Assembly (NCBI RefSeq): GCF_000712185.1
Contig: NZ_KL544019.1
Location: 12,956-76,955 of the forward strand
DNA from: Mycoplasmopsis opalescens ATCC 27921
Lineage (GTDB): Bacteria; Bacillota_I; Bacilli_A; Mycoplasmatales; Metamycoplasmataceae
Reading direction: 5' to 3'
Length of the DNA stretch: 64,000 nucleotides
In this document: positions 42,199 to 54,380 of the stretch, one piece after another
How positions within the stretch are numbered: the first letter of the stretch is position 1
Layout of the letters: every line of letters starts with the position of its first letter
The notes under the pieces: generated by a model
What the model was told of the DNA's origin: nothing
The model's input: only the letters and a program-made list of their open reading frames with translations
The model's database searches: none
Made by a program: the position numbers and the translations under genes

Positions 42199-43435
42199 TG
42201 AAGCAAAAAAAATAATTTTTCATATTGATTTCGATTCATATTTTGCATCTGCTCATAGAGTTTTGAATCCTGGTTTAGATAATAAGCCTATAGCAATTGG
42301 AAAAAATAAAAAGAGAGCAATTTGTGCTGCGGTAAGTTATGAATTAAAAAATAAAGGCGTCAAATCAGGCTGGCCAGTTTTTAAAATAAAAGAAATTGAA
42401 CCGAAAACTAAATTTATTGAGCCAAACTTTGACCTTTATATTTCATTGTCAAATAAAATTTTTCAATTCATATCTGATAATTATTCAAAAAAAATCGAAG
42501 TGTATTCAATTGATGAATGCTGAATAGATGTTAGTGATGAATGCAATATTCAAAATGCTTTTAATTTTGCTTCTAAAATTCAAAAAGCCATTAAAGAAAA
42601 GTTTAGGATACCTATATCAATCGGAATTGCGCACACCAAATGAGTGGCAAAAATGTCAACTGGATTAGGAAAACCATATGGAATAACTCAAACTAAAGAT
42701 AATGAAATTGCCAAAAATCTTTATCATTTACCGATTGAAAAATATTTTGGAATCGGTGATCCTTTAGGAGAAAAATTACATAAAATCAACATCCACACCA
42801 TTGGAGATTTGGCTAAAAAAGAAATTAACAATGTTGAATTAATTAATATTTTTGGGAAAAAATGTAATGAATATATCTATAACTGCCTAGGATTGGGAAC
42901 AGATCAAATAAATTCGGACCATAATGATTTAAAAAATATTGGTAATGAATTAACTTTTTTAAGTTGAGATTTAGAAGACGATGAAGATATATTACAAGTA
43001 ATAAAATCGCTATGCAACAAAGTTTCAATGCGGGCAAAAAATAGAAATGTTGTGGCTTATACATTGACATTAAACTTAAGAAGCGCAGATAGAACTTGAA
43101 GCACAAAGCAAAAGAAAATTAAATACGCAACAAATGAAGCTGATAAAATTTTTAAGGAAATAACCAAAATTTTTTATCAAAAATGAAATGGCGAAAGTGT
43201 CCGTGGCGTGGGTGTCCGACTGGGGACATTGGTTAACGAATTTAGTATCTTAAAACCAGTTTCACTTTTTGATGATTCATATCGTGAAGATACATTAATC
43301 GAAAGAATCTCTAAAGATTTAAACGATAAGTTAAGAAGCAAAAAACTTTATACTGCTGATGAATATGAGAGAAATAAAACTAAGGAAAATATACAAAATC
43401 GATATTTACAAGAAGACATTGTTTGAAAGGGATAA
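42191..43435 (+). CDS. Y-family DNA polymerase (DinB/UmuC-like)
   Basis: 414 residues. Translesion polymerase: catalytic Asp13 in FHIDFDSYFAS and the palm motif YSIDECWIDV with Asp108 and Glu109; the residue after Glu is Cys instead of the usual Ala. GIGDPLGEKLHKINIHTIGDLA is the helix-hairpin-helix of the thumb. The little-finger domain follows. Whether DinB or UmuC type cannot be fixed by eye. It overlaps sufU by 8 bases, a context without obvious functional link. Confidence 0.88.
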
Positions 43436-43437
43436 AT

Positions 43438-44559
43438 ATGAGAATAGCATTATTTGGTGGAAGCTTCAATCCAATACATGAAGCGCATATAAAAATTGCC
43501 CAATTTGCCTATAGAGAGCTTAAATTAGATAAATTAATTTTTATTCCTGCGAATAAAAATCCTTTTAAAAAGAATAAAAAAATCGAAAAAAATGAGCATA
43601 GAATAAATATGATAAAGCTTGCAATAAGCGAATGTGAAGAGAATTTCGAGATTTCAGAATTTGAAACAAAAAGAGGTGGAGTTAGCTATACATTTGAAAC
43701 AATAAGATATTTCAAACAAAAATATCCAAATGATGAATTGTTTTTTCTAGCAGGAACTGATACATTATCAACTTTACATAAATGAGAATTTATCGAAGAA
43801 ATTTGCACATTAGTTCAATTTGTTGTTTTTAAAAGGTCTAATAAATTTTCTAAAGTAAATATAAAAAAATTTAATTTGCTTGTATTAAATAACCCTGTAT
43901 ACAGCCATTCTTCAACGAATATAAGACAAGGAAATTTATCGTTCCTTAGTGATAAGGTGCGCAAATATATTGGTGAAAATTATTTATATGCATTCGAAAT
44001 AGTACATGGAATTTTAAGCCATAAAAGAGCAAATCATTGTGTAAAATGTGCTGAATTTGCAGCTAAATTAGCACAAAGTTTAAATGCAAAAAAAGGCGTT
44101 ACATACATAAATCCAAAACGAGCTTATATTGCTGGCCTTTTTCACGATATTTGTAAAGAATTGGAAGAAGATGAGTCTAGAAAATTCATTTATCAATTTG
44201 ATAAAGACGCCTTTGATAAAGTAAAATATCCACATTATAAACTACATCAAACAGCTGGCGCCTATTGATTGAAATACATTTATCAAATAAATGATGATGA
44301 AATTGTAAGCGCAGTAAAAAAACATACTTCACTAGATTTTGAGTTAACAACACTAGACAAAATAATTTATGTTGCTGATAAAATTTGTGATGGCCGAGCA
44401 TATAAAGGTGTGCAAAAATTACGAGCTTTGGCACTTGAAAATTTTGAAGAAGGTTTTAAGGCAGTTGTTGACTTATCGATACAATATAATTTAGATAAGG
44501 GAGTAACATTTACCGAAGAGCAAAAACAAATAAATCTTAAATGAGGTACTAAAATTTAG
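43438..44559 (+). CDS. nadD: Fused NadD nicotinate-nucleotide adenylyltransferase and YqeK HD phosphohydrolase
   Basis: 373 residues, the sum of NadD (about 190) and YqeK (about 185). NadD part: GGSFNPIHEAHIKIA with its HxxH, and SSTNIRQG at the end of the nucleotide site. It makes deamido-NAD. YqeK part: HCVKCAEFAAKLA (His200) and AGLFHDICKEL (HD 236-237), then IIYVADKICDGR; YqeK cleaves diadenosine tetraphosphate symmetrically. The ATG is at 43438 with AAAGGG. In most Firmicutes the two are adjacent genes. Confidence 0.9.
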
Positions 44560-44561
44560 TT

Positions 44562-45311
44562 ATGGAAAATAACCGAAAAAATGAACCAATTAGAATTCAA
44601 AAAATCATTGCACATTATGGCTGTTATTCTCGCAGGAATGCTGAAGTTCTAATTCAAAAAGGCTTAATCAAGATAAATGGCGAAGTTGCAAAATTAGGGC
44701 AAAAATGCCTAATAACTGACAAAATTTTAATTAAAAATAAACCACTTGAAATTAGCAAAGACCAGCAAAAAATTTACTTTTTACTCAATAAACCAGCTAA
44801 AACGGTAACCACAGCCAAAGATGAACACGGACGGCAAACTGTGCTTGATTTAGTTCCGAGAGAAAAAAGACTAGTGCCTGTGGGAAGACTAGACTACAAC
44901 ACTACTGGAGCGCTTTTATTAACTAATGATTATGATCTTGTAAATAAATTAATCCACCCGAAATATCAAATTATTAGAGTTTACCGAGCAAGATTAGACA
45001 ATCCATTAACCAATGACACATTAAAAAAACTTAATTCTGGTGTAATGGTAAATGGTAAAATATCGTATCAGGAAGTGGTGTTTTCAAACGATAAAAGCTA
45101 TTTGGTAGCTTTAAATGTTGGTTCGTACCACCATGTTAAAAAAATATTTGAAGCCTTTGGACATAAAGTTATCAATTTAAAAAGAATTGCATTCGCAAAT
45201 TTAACAATTGAAAAAATGCCTTTAGGAACATACAGACAATTAACTTTAAAAGAAGTTAAAGATTTAAAAAATATAGTTAGAAAGCAAGAAGAGCAATGAA
45301 AAAATGATTAA
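44562..45311 (+). CDS. RsuA/RluB-family pseudouridine synthase
   Basis: 249 residues. An S4-like N-terminal domain (RIQKIIAHYGCYSRRNAEVLI) is followed by the catalytic domain with LVPVGRLDYNTTGALLLTND, in which the Asp is the nucleophile. It modifies rRNA, site unknown. It starts 2 bases after nadD. A TGA-Trp close to the end adds four codons (WKND). Confidence 0.9.
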
Positions 45312-46411
45312 AAAAATCGTTGAATCTTACTGTAGCCCCATTAGTTGCTACAACTTTTTTGCTTACAAGTTGTCAAAGTAGCTTTTATAATCAGCAAAGA
45401 ATAATTGATGCAGAATTAGTTGAAAATGTACGATCAGAGGTGCAGGTTTTTGACGACAATTATGCACAACTTAAAAACTTTTTAGATACTAATAATAGCG
45501 ATAATTACAAAAAATATTATCACGATAATTTTAAATATTTATTAAGCATCACTGATATTTGAGATAAGGAAATATTATATAAAAAATCTGAAGATGGAAA
45601 AATTGGAATTAATGAGTTTTTTAGAAAAACTGACCAATACACGAGTAACATAGGCTTTTTAGACAATAACAATTTTGTAAAAATTCCTGAATTTGATGAA
45701 TTTGGAAATAATTTTATTTTCGGCAAGAAAAATAAAAATAATAGTTTAACTATATTTACACATCTTATTTATATGCGTTCAATCAATAACGAAATGGAAG
45801 CAATTTTTCGAGATTGAGCTAATGTTATTTTTGCCTTTGGCAGCCAAATTTATGGCTTTAAAAATCTACTAGATGAAAATGAAGGATACCCATTATTTAA
45901 AAAAAATAATAATCCCTTTCAATCAAAACAATATTTTTATGGTGAAGTTGTTAAAATCGAAAATGATTTAAAGGTAGAAATTCAAAACCGTTATTTTGAT
46001 GAAAATAAAAAAGATATTGAATTTGAAACACTAGTTAATTCTGAAGGATCAGGGCAGCACTCCCATGCGGCTATCAACATTTGAAACGAATGATATTCAA
46101 TGATTGAAGCAAAAAATAAAAATAATAAAATTACTCTTTTAGCAAATTTTATTGCTGAATATGAACAAATTTATGAATCTTTAACAGATCAAAATAAAGC
46201 CAAAGATTTATTTCTAAGAATTCAAAAAGATCAATTTATTTTCGATATTAACTTAAAAGAATTAATGAAAAAATTAAAAGCAAAAATTAATGAATCTCAA
46301 AAATTTATTTTTAATGATTCATTAATTAAACTTGAATTTAAAAATAAGTTTCTTGGCCCAATAACCAATATGCACGAGGCGATTAAAAGATTAATCACAA
46401 GTTATAAATAA
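45296..46411 (+). CDS. Lipoprotein of unknown function
   Basis: 371 residues with TGA-Trp codons. Lipobox Cys26 (TFLLTSC). The mature part is hydrophilic, Asn/Lys-rich, with an IGFLDNNNFVKIPEFDEFGN region and NSEGSGQHSHAAINIWNEWYSMIE in the middle; the C-terminal 90 residues are helical (LKELMKKLKAKINESQKFIF). No family is recognised. It starts inside the end of the pseudouridine synthase gene (16-base overlap) and its 3' end overlaps the convergent Nudix gene by 21 bases. Confidence 0.7.
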
Positions 46412-46828
46412 GTTTTTAGACTCTTTTTTTAAATCCTTATATGCTTTTTTAAGGATTTTTTTATTGTCTTTATGTGAAATTATTTTTAAAGCCGATTTAA
46501 AATCATAATAATTTGCTTCTTTAATTTCTGAAGGTAATATTTTTATTTTCTCATCACTTTTTTGTATTGCTAAAAAATAAATAACTTCTTTATAGTTATT
46601 ATTCATTTCGACAAAATACACTGTAGTATAGTTAAATTCGTTAAAAACAATAATATCAGTGATACCCACTTCTTCTCTAGTTTCACGTAAAGCAGTTTCA
46701 ATATCGCTTTCCTCTCCGATTACATGCCCTTTAGGAAATCCATAATTATCATTGATTTGCTTAACCAATAAAACCTTCCACATATCATCAATTTTTTTGA
46801 ATAAAACTAAGCCACGAGAAAATTCCAT
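46391..46828 (-). CDS. Nudix hydrolase
   Basis: 145 residues. The Nudix box is complete: GHVIGEESDIETALRETREEVGI, with the REx2EE metal site. N-terminal SRGLVLFKKIDDMWKVLLVK is the usual first strand. It resembles the Ap4A-type bis(5'-nucleosyl)tetraphosphatases but substrate is unknown. ATG 46828 has GGGGG upstream; a TTG four codons earlier is possible. Convergent with the lipoprotein gene, with overlapping 3' ends. Confidence 0.88.
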   Translation of the reverse strand: MEFSRGLVLFKKIDDMWKVLLVKQINDNYGFPKGHVIGEESDIETALRETREEVGITDIIVFNEFNYTTVYFVEMNNNYKEVIYFLAIQKSDEKIKILPSEIKEANYYDFKSALKIISHKDNKKILKKAYKDLKKESKNLFITCD

Positions 46829-46959
46829 GTTAGCCCCCAAAATCTCTTTAAAAATATTTTTTTATATTATAATAACAACTAATATTTAGTTGCAAAAAAA
46901 TCGGTAAAAAATATTGCCTAACTTTTTTAATTATTTCTATTAAAAAAAACAATTAAATA

Positions 46960-46965
46960 TATAAT
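46960..46965 (+). promoter_or_regulatory. Promoter -10 box of rplM-rpsI
   Basis: TATAAT about 40 bases upstream of rplM. Confidence 0.5.
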
Positions 46966-47004
46966 AGATAAGCATTTATTTAAATTAACGCAAAAGGAGA
47001 AAGC

Positions 47005-47439
47005 ATGAGACAAACAACTATCGTAAATCGTGAAAAAGCAAATAAAAAATGATACGTCATCAATGCTGAAGAGCAAGTTCTAGGTCGTTTAGCAGCTTTT
47101 GTGGCTACAATTTTAAGGGGTAAAAATAAACCAACTTTTACACCTAATGCTGATATGGGGGACTATGTTATCGTTATTAATGCCGAAAAAGCAATCTTAA
47201 CAGCTAACAAAGAAAGTGATAAAGTATACTACTCACACTCTGGTTACCCAGGCGGACTAAAAAGTATTACAGCTGCAAAATTAAGAGCTAAAAAACCTAC
47301 AGCATTAGTTGAAAAAGCAATTCATGGTATGTTACCACACACCAAATTAGGAAACAAACAACGTCGTAATTTATTCGTTGTTGCGGGTCCAGAACACAAA
47401 TATCAAGCACAAAAACCAGAAAGCATCGAGGTAAGATAA
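47005..47439 (+). CDS. rplM: 50S ribosomal protein L13
   Basis: 144 residues. [20 protein letters not shown], then [16 protein letters not shown] and [20 protein letters not shown], are typical of L13. It assembles early in the large subunit. AAAGGAG upstream; rpsI follows after 3 bases. Confidence 0.97.
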
Positions 47440-47442
47440 AAT

Positions 47443-47841
47443 ATGGCAAATCAATTAGTTGAATATCGTGGCTTAGGACGTCGTAAAAGCTCAACAGCTA
47501 GAGTTGTATTACGTCCAGGAAGTGGAAAATTCTTAATCAATGGTAGAGAAGCAAAAGAATACTTAACATCAGATATTTTTATTCAAGATGCTGAACAACC
47601 ATTTGTATTAACTGGAACTAAAGGTCAATTCAATGTATCTGTTAATGTTCGTGGTGGTGGTTTAAGTGGTCAAGCTGGCGCAATTAGATTAGGAATAGCG
47701 AGAGCTTTATTATTAGCTAGTGCAGATTACCGCGCTAAATTAAAACCTGCCGGAATGCTTACACGTGATGCACGTATCAAAGAACGTAAAAAACCTGGTC
47801 TTAACGCAGCACGTCGTGCTCGTCAATTCTCTAAACGTTAA
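47443..47841 (+). CDS. rpsI: 30S ribosomal protein S9
   Basis: 132 residues. [18 protein letters not shown] and the C-terminus [17 protein letters not shown], whose tail touches the P-site tRNA, are diagnostic. Confidence 0.97.
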   Translation: MANQLVEYRGLGRRKSSTARVVLRPGSGKFLINGREAKEYLTSDIFIQDAEQPFVLTGTKGQFNVSVNVRGGGLSGQAGAIRLGIARALLLASADYRAKLKPAGMLTRDARIKERKKPGLNAARRARQFSKR

Positions 47842-47901
47842 TTTTTTAAAAAAATACTACAAATTTTCTCATTGTTTTATATAATAGTAAAACAGTGATA
47901 T

Positions 47902-47978
47902 GCGAGCGTAGCTCAGCTGGTTAGAGCACACGACTGATAATCGTGAGGTCGATGGTTCAAGTCCATTCGTTCGCACCA
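47902..47978 (+). tRNA. tRNA-Ile (GAT)
   Basis: 77 bases with encoded CCA. Acceptor GCGAGCG / CGTTCGC, D-arm GCTCAGCTGGTTAGAGC, anticodon loop CTGATAA with GAT, and T-loop TTCAAGT. Followed by a terminator. Confidence 0.95.
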
Positions 47979-48000
47979 TTTCGCTAAATGCGATGAGCCG

Positions 48001-48026
48001 ACAATACCTATGGTATTGTTTTTTTA
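48001..48026 (+). terminator. Terminator after tRNA-Ile
   Basis: ACAATACC-TAT-GGTATTGT then T7. Confidence 0.85.
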
Positions 48027-48195
48027 TTCGTCTTAATTTATTGAAAAAATCAAAAATTAATAATAAAAAAATAACACAATAATAGAGATATTACTGCATA
48101 AAAAAACATTTAAAAAATCTAAATAAAATAATAAAAATTAAAACTTTTTTTAAATTTGCAATATTGATAAATAAAATATTATGCATTAAATAATG

Positions 48196-48207
48196 TATAA
48201 TAATATT
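48196..48207 (+). promoter_or_regulatory. Likely leaderless promoter of the cupin gene
   Basis: TATAAT at 48196-48201, 6 bases before ATG 48208, no RBS; the surrounding AATGTATAATAATATTATG is almost the same as at tsaE. Confidence 0.6.
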
Positions 48208-48537
48208 ATGCCGAAAAAATCAACAATAGAAAAGCTTGATATAAACTTATTTAAAAATTTTTTAAAACCAAAAGAAGGCGAAGAAAGCGAAGAATTAATA
48301 CTATCAAAACCAAAAACAAAAGTTAAATTTATTTATTCAAATCGAGCTAAAACTGAATTTATGGCTAATAAAGACTATGAATTAGCAATATTAATTCAAG
48401 GTTCAGCAAGATTAGAAACCAATGAAGGACTAATAATAGATATGAAAGCTGGTGATACATTAAAAATTTCACCCAAAATAAAGCATAAAATATTAATAAC
48501 TAGTGAGGATGCAATTTGAATTGCCCTACATTATTAA
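48208..48537 (+). CDS. Small cupin-fold protein
   Basis: 109 residues. The C-terminal half matches a cupin: YELAILIQGSARLETNEG, then MKAGDTLKISPKIKHKI. The usual metal His/Glu set is largely missing from the first motif, so it may not bind metal. An upstream in-frame ATG at 48193 lies within the promoter and is unlikely. Function unknown; the stop is 19 bases before the MnuA-like gene. Confidence 0.65.
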
Positions 48538-48556
48538 AAATTATTAAGGAGAAATT

Positions 48557-49948
48557 ATGAAACGAAGATTAATTTTATCAACTGTAAGTTGCTCTCTACT
48601 TTTTCCATTATCCATTTCTTGTTCAAATAGTACAACTAAATCTGATTTTAGTGTTATATCTGAGAAAATTAAAATTTTAGAAGACAAAATCAATAAAAAT
48701 AATAATGATAAAGTTGATTTAAGTGAACAAAAGATCAAAATCAATTTATTAAAACAAGAGATAGAGAGCTGAAATAATAAACAACTAAAAACAAATGAAA
48801 TTAATGCTAAAACAGAAGAATTTAATAGTAAGTTAACCAAAATTAAAAAAGAAGTTAATCAAAAGATTAATGATAGTAAAACCGAATCAGATGATCAAGC
48901 TGGCGATGATCAAGGCAATAACAATTTAACCCAAGATAAAATTAGAATTGGTTCTTGAAATATTCTTAATTATGGACCTAAAAATAAATGAGACGATATC
49001 AACCAGTTTAAAGCAGTGTCATTAGCTAGAACTATGCACTACAACAAAATGGATGTTGTTGGAATATGTGAAATTAATAAAGGCAGGGTTGATAAATTAA
49101 AATATATTATCGATGAATTAAATAGATTAGATTCGCAAGCAAAATGAACTTATGTAGCTACTGATGAGAACAAGGGTGCATATAACCCAGCTTCAAGCGA
49201 TGCACAAAGTGAAGATGCGGCATTTATCTATAAAAGTTCAAAATTAAAAGTAAAACAATTTAGCGATGGCACTAAAGGACGTTCATACGATAATAAAACA
49301 TTTGAATCAATATACCAACAACAAAATGGTTATGTGCGTCCTCCTTTTGGGGCATTTTTCGAAACATTGGGTTTAGTTAAAAATGATTTTACTTTAGTTG
49401 TTTCACACTTTGACAGCCCAGGTAGTAAAAAATCAGCAAATGAATCTAATGGTATTAGTGGTCAAGGTGCGTTTGAATCGAATGAAGCAGCTAATCTTGA
49501 CAATTTAATGGAATATTTTGACCTTTTAGATGAAAAAAATGATGATTTATTTTTTATGGGTGACACTAATATCAAAGCTAAAAATGGTAAAGAATTATTC
49601 AGAAGAGCTTATGATAAAGGTTACGAAGCGCTTTTTGACGATTCAGACGATGCTAGTCGATCTTCTCTCGGTACAAAAAATTGAGGCAAAAAATCAGAAC
49701 CATATGACCGCTTCATAGTAAAAACAAATTTAAAAACCTTAAATCCAACAGTTTACGATCTTTATAATTTACCAGACACTGGTTTATTCAAAGACTATAA
49801 TATTGACTCAAAAGAATCTTGAATATCATATGTGTCGAATAATTTAAAAAAAGAATATAGTACTGATGGTTCTTATCTAGGTAAATTAGTTTCTGACCAT
49901 TGCCCAATTTATTTTGATTTAGCCCTTAACCCTGATGATCAAAATTAA
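48557..49948 (+). CDS. MnuA-like membrane nuclease lipoprotein
   Basis: 463 residues. Lipobox Cys22 (FPLSISC), then a coiled-coil (residues 30-95), then an endonuclease/exonuclease/phosphatase domain: RIGSWNILNYG, DVVGICEINKG (metal Glu), VVSHFDSPG, FFMGDTNIKAK and LVSDHCPIYFDL, i.e. all EEP metal and catalytic motifs. It resembles MnuA, the surface nuclease by which mycoplasmas degrade host DNA to obtain nucleotides. AAGGAG precedes the ATG. Confidence 0.9.
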
Positions 49949-49962
49949 CTAATTTTACCTAC

Positions 49963-49999
49963 ACACAGTATTTTTAGATAAGAAAATGCTGTGTTTTTT
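49963..49999 (+). terminator. Terminator of the nuclease gene
   Basis: ACACAG...CTGTGT with T6. Confidence 0.75.
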
Positions 50000-50041
50000 A
50001 TATTTTTATTTTTAAGTAATTATATTATAATATGAACTAAT

Positions 50042-50132
50042 GGAACAGTACTCAAGAGGCTGAAGAGGCGGTCCTGCTAAGACTGTAGGGGTGGAAACAC
50101 CCGCGGAGGTTCAAATCCTCTCTGTTCCGCCA
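50042..50132 (+). tRNA. tRNA-Ser (GCT)
   Basis: 91 bases with long variable arm (GTAGGGGTGGAAACACCCGC), acceptor GGAACAG / CTGTTCC, anticodon GCT in CCTGCTAAG, and encoded CCA. A TATAAT box is about 20 bases upstream. Confidence 0.95.
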
Positions 50133-50227
50133 TTTTTTTATTACTTTTTTTTAGCTTCTTGAACTATTCCTGATTAAATAAAAAATATTCTTATATAATA
50201 ATTATTATTAATTTTAAGAGAGAAATT

Positions 50228-52954
50228 ATGAACGAAACAGAACTTTTAAACTACAATGGGTTATCAAGCCAAGAAGCTGATAATTTACAAAAAACTAATG
50301 GTAAAAATTTACTAGCAGAAAAGAAGAGAATCAGCCCTTTTATAGCTTTTTTTAAGCAATTTGCAGATCCGATGATTATTTTGCTGTTAATTGGTGCCTC
50401 AATAAGCTTAGGACTATGTATTTATGAACATGTAAGTGGTAATAAAAGCACTACAGACTTAATTATTTCATATATTGAACCAGGCATTATTTTGCTTGTT
50501 GTTATATTAAATAGTATGATTGGGGCTTATCAAGAAATAAAAAGTGATCAAGCCGTAAGAGCTTTAGCTAAGTTAAACCAAAGCAATACCACAGTTATGC
50601 GCGATGGGCAAGTTAAAATTATTCCTTCTTCAGATTTAGTGGTAGGTGATTTAATAATTTTAGCTGCAGGTGATACAATTAATGCTGATTGCAAAATTAT
50701 TAGCGCACACAATCTAGAAGTTGTGGAAGCATCATTAACCGGTGAAAGTGATGCTGTAATTAAAGAAGCTAACCTTAATGCCATTGATTCAAATATTTAT
50801 GCCGAAAATAAGCATTTACTTTATTCAGGTACATACGTAACTAAGGGAAAGGCAACCGCCATTGTAATAGCTATTGCAAAAAATACTGCAATGGGCAAAA
50901 TCAACCAAATGGTGCAACAAAATAAAAAAGGTTTGTCTCCATTGCAAACCAAATTAAATAAATTAAGTAGAATATTTGGTTTTGCTGGAATTATCTTATT
51001 ATTTTTAAGCTTTATTATTCAAGTTTTATTAAATAATATTTCAACGGGTAAATGAAATAATTATGATGTTTATACAAATGCATTAGTGACAGGTATCTCT
51101 CTTGCTGTCGCCGCAATTCCAGAAGGGCTAATTACCTTTACAACTGTTTTATTATCTATTGGTGTATCTAAACTGGCTAAAAATAAAGCTTTAGCTAAAA
51201 ATTTATTGGCCGTCGAAACTCTAGGCTCAGCAAATGTAATTTGTACAGATAAAACTGGTACACTAACAGAAAACAAAATGACATTAATGGATGCTTATAT
51301 TAATGATAAAAATATAAAATTATCTTCATTAAAAGCAGATAATAATATCGAATTTTTATCATTGGCTAAGTACCTAACCTTATGCAATGATGCATTTATT
51401 AATTATGATTTAAAAACTAATACCTTTGAAGAGATTGGTGATCCAACTGAAACAGGATTATTAAGATTTGCTTATTCATATGGTATAGAAAAAGAAAAAA
51501 TAACTCAAGATTTTCCTATTTTAGATAATCTTCCTTTTGATAGTGATCGCAAAATGCACTCTGTATTAGTCAATGATAATAATAATTATTTAATGATAAC
51601 TAAAGGTGCACCAGATCAAGTTTTAGCTAGGTGCAAAAACATTGATTTTGAAACTATTGAAGCAATCAATAATGAATGGGCAGAAAAATGTTATAGAATT
51701 TTAGCTGTTGCCAAAAGGACTGTAGCACAGGCAAAGATAACACACAATGATGAAAAAGATTTAGAATTTGTAGGTTTAGTTGCCCTAATGGACCCACCTC
51801 GTGCTTCTGTATATGAAAGCATTAATAAAGCTCATAAAGCTGGAATTAAAGTTGTAATGATTACAGGTGATCACATCTCAACTGCAAAAGCTATAGCTAA
51901 GGAATTAAACATTTATAGCGAAGGTGATATGTGCGTATCAGGCACTGAATTAGAAAAAATGACTGATGAAGAATTATTTAATAATGTCGAAAAAATTTCA
52001 GTTTATGCAAGAGTTAATCCTGCGGACAAATTAAGAATTGTTAAGGCTTGACAAATGCATAATAAAGTTGCAGCTATGACTGGTGATGGCGTTAATGATG
52101 CTCCAGCATTAAAAGTTAGTGATATTGGTTGTGCAATGGGCATAACCGGTACAGAAGTTTCAAAACAAGCTTCAGATTTAATTTTAGTTGATGACAATTT
52201 TTCTTCGATTGTTGGTGCCGTTGAAAATGGAAGAAAAATATTTGATCGTATTAAAGCCGTTATAATGAACTTATTAGTAAGTTCCATCGCAGAAATTATT
52301 GTAATGCTGTTTGGAATGGTGCTATTCTATTTAATTTTTAAAGATAATTACCAAGATGAATTTTTCATTTTTAGTGCTTCGCAACTATTGTGAATTAACT
52401 TGGTTTCTCATGGCATACCAGCAATTGCTCTTGGTTTCGTTGTAAATGAAGATAATGTTATGAATCGAAAACCATTTAACAAAAATGAAAGTATCTTCTC
52501 GCGCGGAATGGGTTATCACCTGCTTTGACAGTCAATGTTTGCATCACTCTTAACAATGGTGGCATATACAATTGGTGCTTTATCAGCAAAAAACCAAGGA
52601 CTAGTCGGAAGTGACTTTAGCCATTATGCATCTACGCCGGCATTCATTACTCTTGGAATTTGTTGCGGAATTAACACAATAAACTTATTTAGTGGTAAAA
52701 GTATTTTTGCTTCAAGCTTAAAAAAATATTGATTAGTTTATGTTGCTGCGCTTTCATCAGTTACATCAATTTTAATTATTGGATTTGTCCCAGATATTGC
52801 GAAATTCTTTAAAATGGGAACAATCTATAATGATAATAATGCAGTTATTACCTCAATAATTTGTGGTTTTGGTGTTACAATAATATGAGAATTTATTAAA
52901 CTTATAAAATTTATAAAAAATAAAAATATATCTAAAAACATTGTTTCACAATAG
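50228..52954 (+). CDS. Cation-transporting P-type ATPase (PacL/SERCA-like)
   Basis: 908 residues, full length, ten predicted helices. The actuator motif is LTGES, the phosphorylation Asp341 lies in [13 protein letters not shown], then [14 protein letters not shown] and [16 protein letters not shown] in helix 4 ([10 protein letters not shown]) and the N-terminal Q-A-x-N segment fit P2A-type calcium pumps. It exports Ca2+ or a related ion; the exact ion is inferred. Monocistronic with a strong terminator. Confidence 0.92.
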
Positions 52955-52988
52955 TTTTAGTCAATCAAATTTATAATATTTTTAATAC

Positions 52989-53013
52989 AAAAAAGCAGTC
53001 ACCTGCTTTTTTT
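52989..53013. terminator. Bidirectional terminator between the ATPase and obgE
   Basis: AAAAAAGCAG-TCAC-CTGCTTTTTTT gives T-runs in both directions and separates convergent genes. Confidence 0.85.
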
Positions 53014-53019
53014 ATTATT

Positions 53020-54285
53020 TTAATAACTTCCATCTCATTCAAATTCATAGCCAAAGATTCTAACAGTATCACCAACTTCAATACCTTTTTTAAGCAACTC
53101 GTCTCAAACACCTATTGATTTTAATAAATTATTAAATCTTAAAAGGTTATCATAGCTTATCAAAGGAATTCTTTCATATATTTCTTCAACTTTTTTGCCA
53201 GATATTTCTCAAAAACCTTCATATAGTTTGACAACTTTAAATTGTTCTTCAAGAATTATTTCAACAACCTTGTCTTCCGCTTCATTTGTAACAACATTTC
53301 TATTTTCTTCTATTAGTTGCCATAATGTCGCTTTAACTTCATCCAAATTATCTCTGTTTAAAGCTGAAATTTTTACTAATTTAACTGTAGGATAGACTTT
53401 TTTAAATTCTTTTAGATTGTTATCAAAAGCGTCTAAATCGGATTTATTAGCAATAACTAATTGAGCTTTATTTTTCAATAAATCGCTATATTTAGCTAAC
53501 TCTTCATTAATAGTTTCATAATCTTTAACAGGATCTTTTTCAGGATCGCCAAAATCAATTATATGAGCTATTACACGGCATCTTTCAATATGTTTTAAAA
53601 ATCTAAATCCTAAGCCCTTGCCGAGCGAAGCACCTTTGATTAAACCAGGTAAATCAGCAACAGTAAATGAATTGTCATAAAATTTAACTAAACCCAATTG
53701 TGGTACTAGAGTTGTAAATTCGTATTCAGCAACTTTTGCTTGTGCATTTGAAATAGCGCTTAATAAAGTGCTCTTCCCAGATGATGGTTTGCCCACAACT
53801 CCAACATCGGCCATAACTTTTAAAACAATATGCGCTTCATATGTCTCGCCTTTTAAACCGTTTTCACAAATTCTAGGAGCAGTTTTACGTGGTGTTTTAA
53901 ACTTCGTGTTTCCACGTCCGCCTTTACCACCGGCAGCAACTAAGTATGGAGTATCGGCTTCAACAACGTCAGCAATTATTTTATCACCATTATAAACAAC
54001 CGTACCAAGTGGAACTTTGACATAGGTATCTTTTCCAGCTGCGCCATAAAGATTTTTATGTCCGCCATTAACTCCATCTTGTGCAGTTATTTTTTTATTC
54101 CCATATAGTGAAAGTAGTGTGTTTTTTCCTAAATCACCTACAAAATAGATGTTTCCGCCGTTACCACCGTCTCCACCGTCAGGTCCTCCTCTGTCAACAT
54201 GTGCTTCTCTTCTAAAAGAAATAATACCGTCTCCACCTTTACCGGCTTGTAAAATTAATTTTATCTCGTCAATAAATCTTGCCAT
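53020..54285 (-). CDS. obgE: Obg GTPase
   Basis: 421 residues. The glycine-rich Obg fold (AGKGGDGIISFRRE, GGPDGGDGGNGGNIYF), the GTPase domain with GKPSSGKSTLL, VADLPGLIKGAS and IANKSDLD, and a C-terminal OCT domain (ISYDNLLRFN, then GIEVGDTVRIFGYEFEW) complete the family. TGA-Trp codons occur in the OCT domain. It acts in ribosome assembly and stress signalling. AAGGAGC precedes the ATG. Confidence 0.97.
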
Positions 54286-54347
54286 TTTTGCTCCTTAAAT
54301 TACACTTATTTTACTAAAGTAAATATATTATTCTAATGATATTAAAA

Positions 54348-54377
54348 TAAAATTAACATTTGATAACGTTAATTTTA
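54348..54377 (-). terminator. Terminator of the HAD gene
   Basis: AAAATTAACGTTA / TAATGTTAATTTT-like imperfect stem, then TATTTT on the minus strand. Confidence 0.6.
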
Positions 54378-54380
54378 TGA

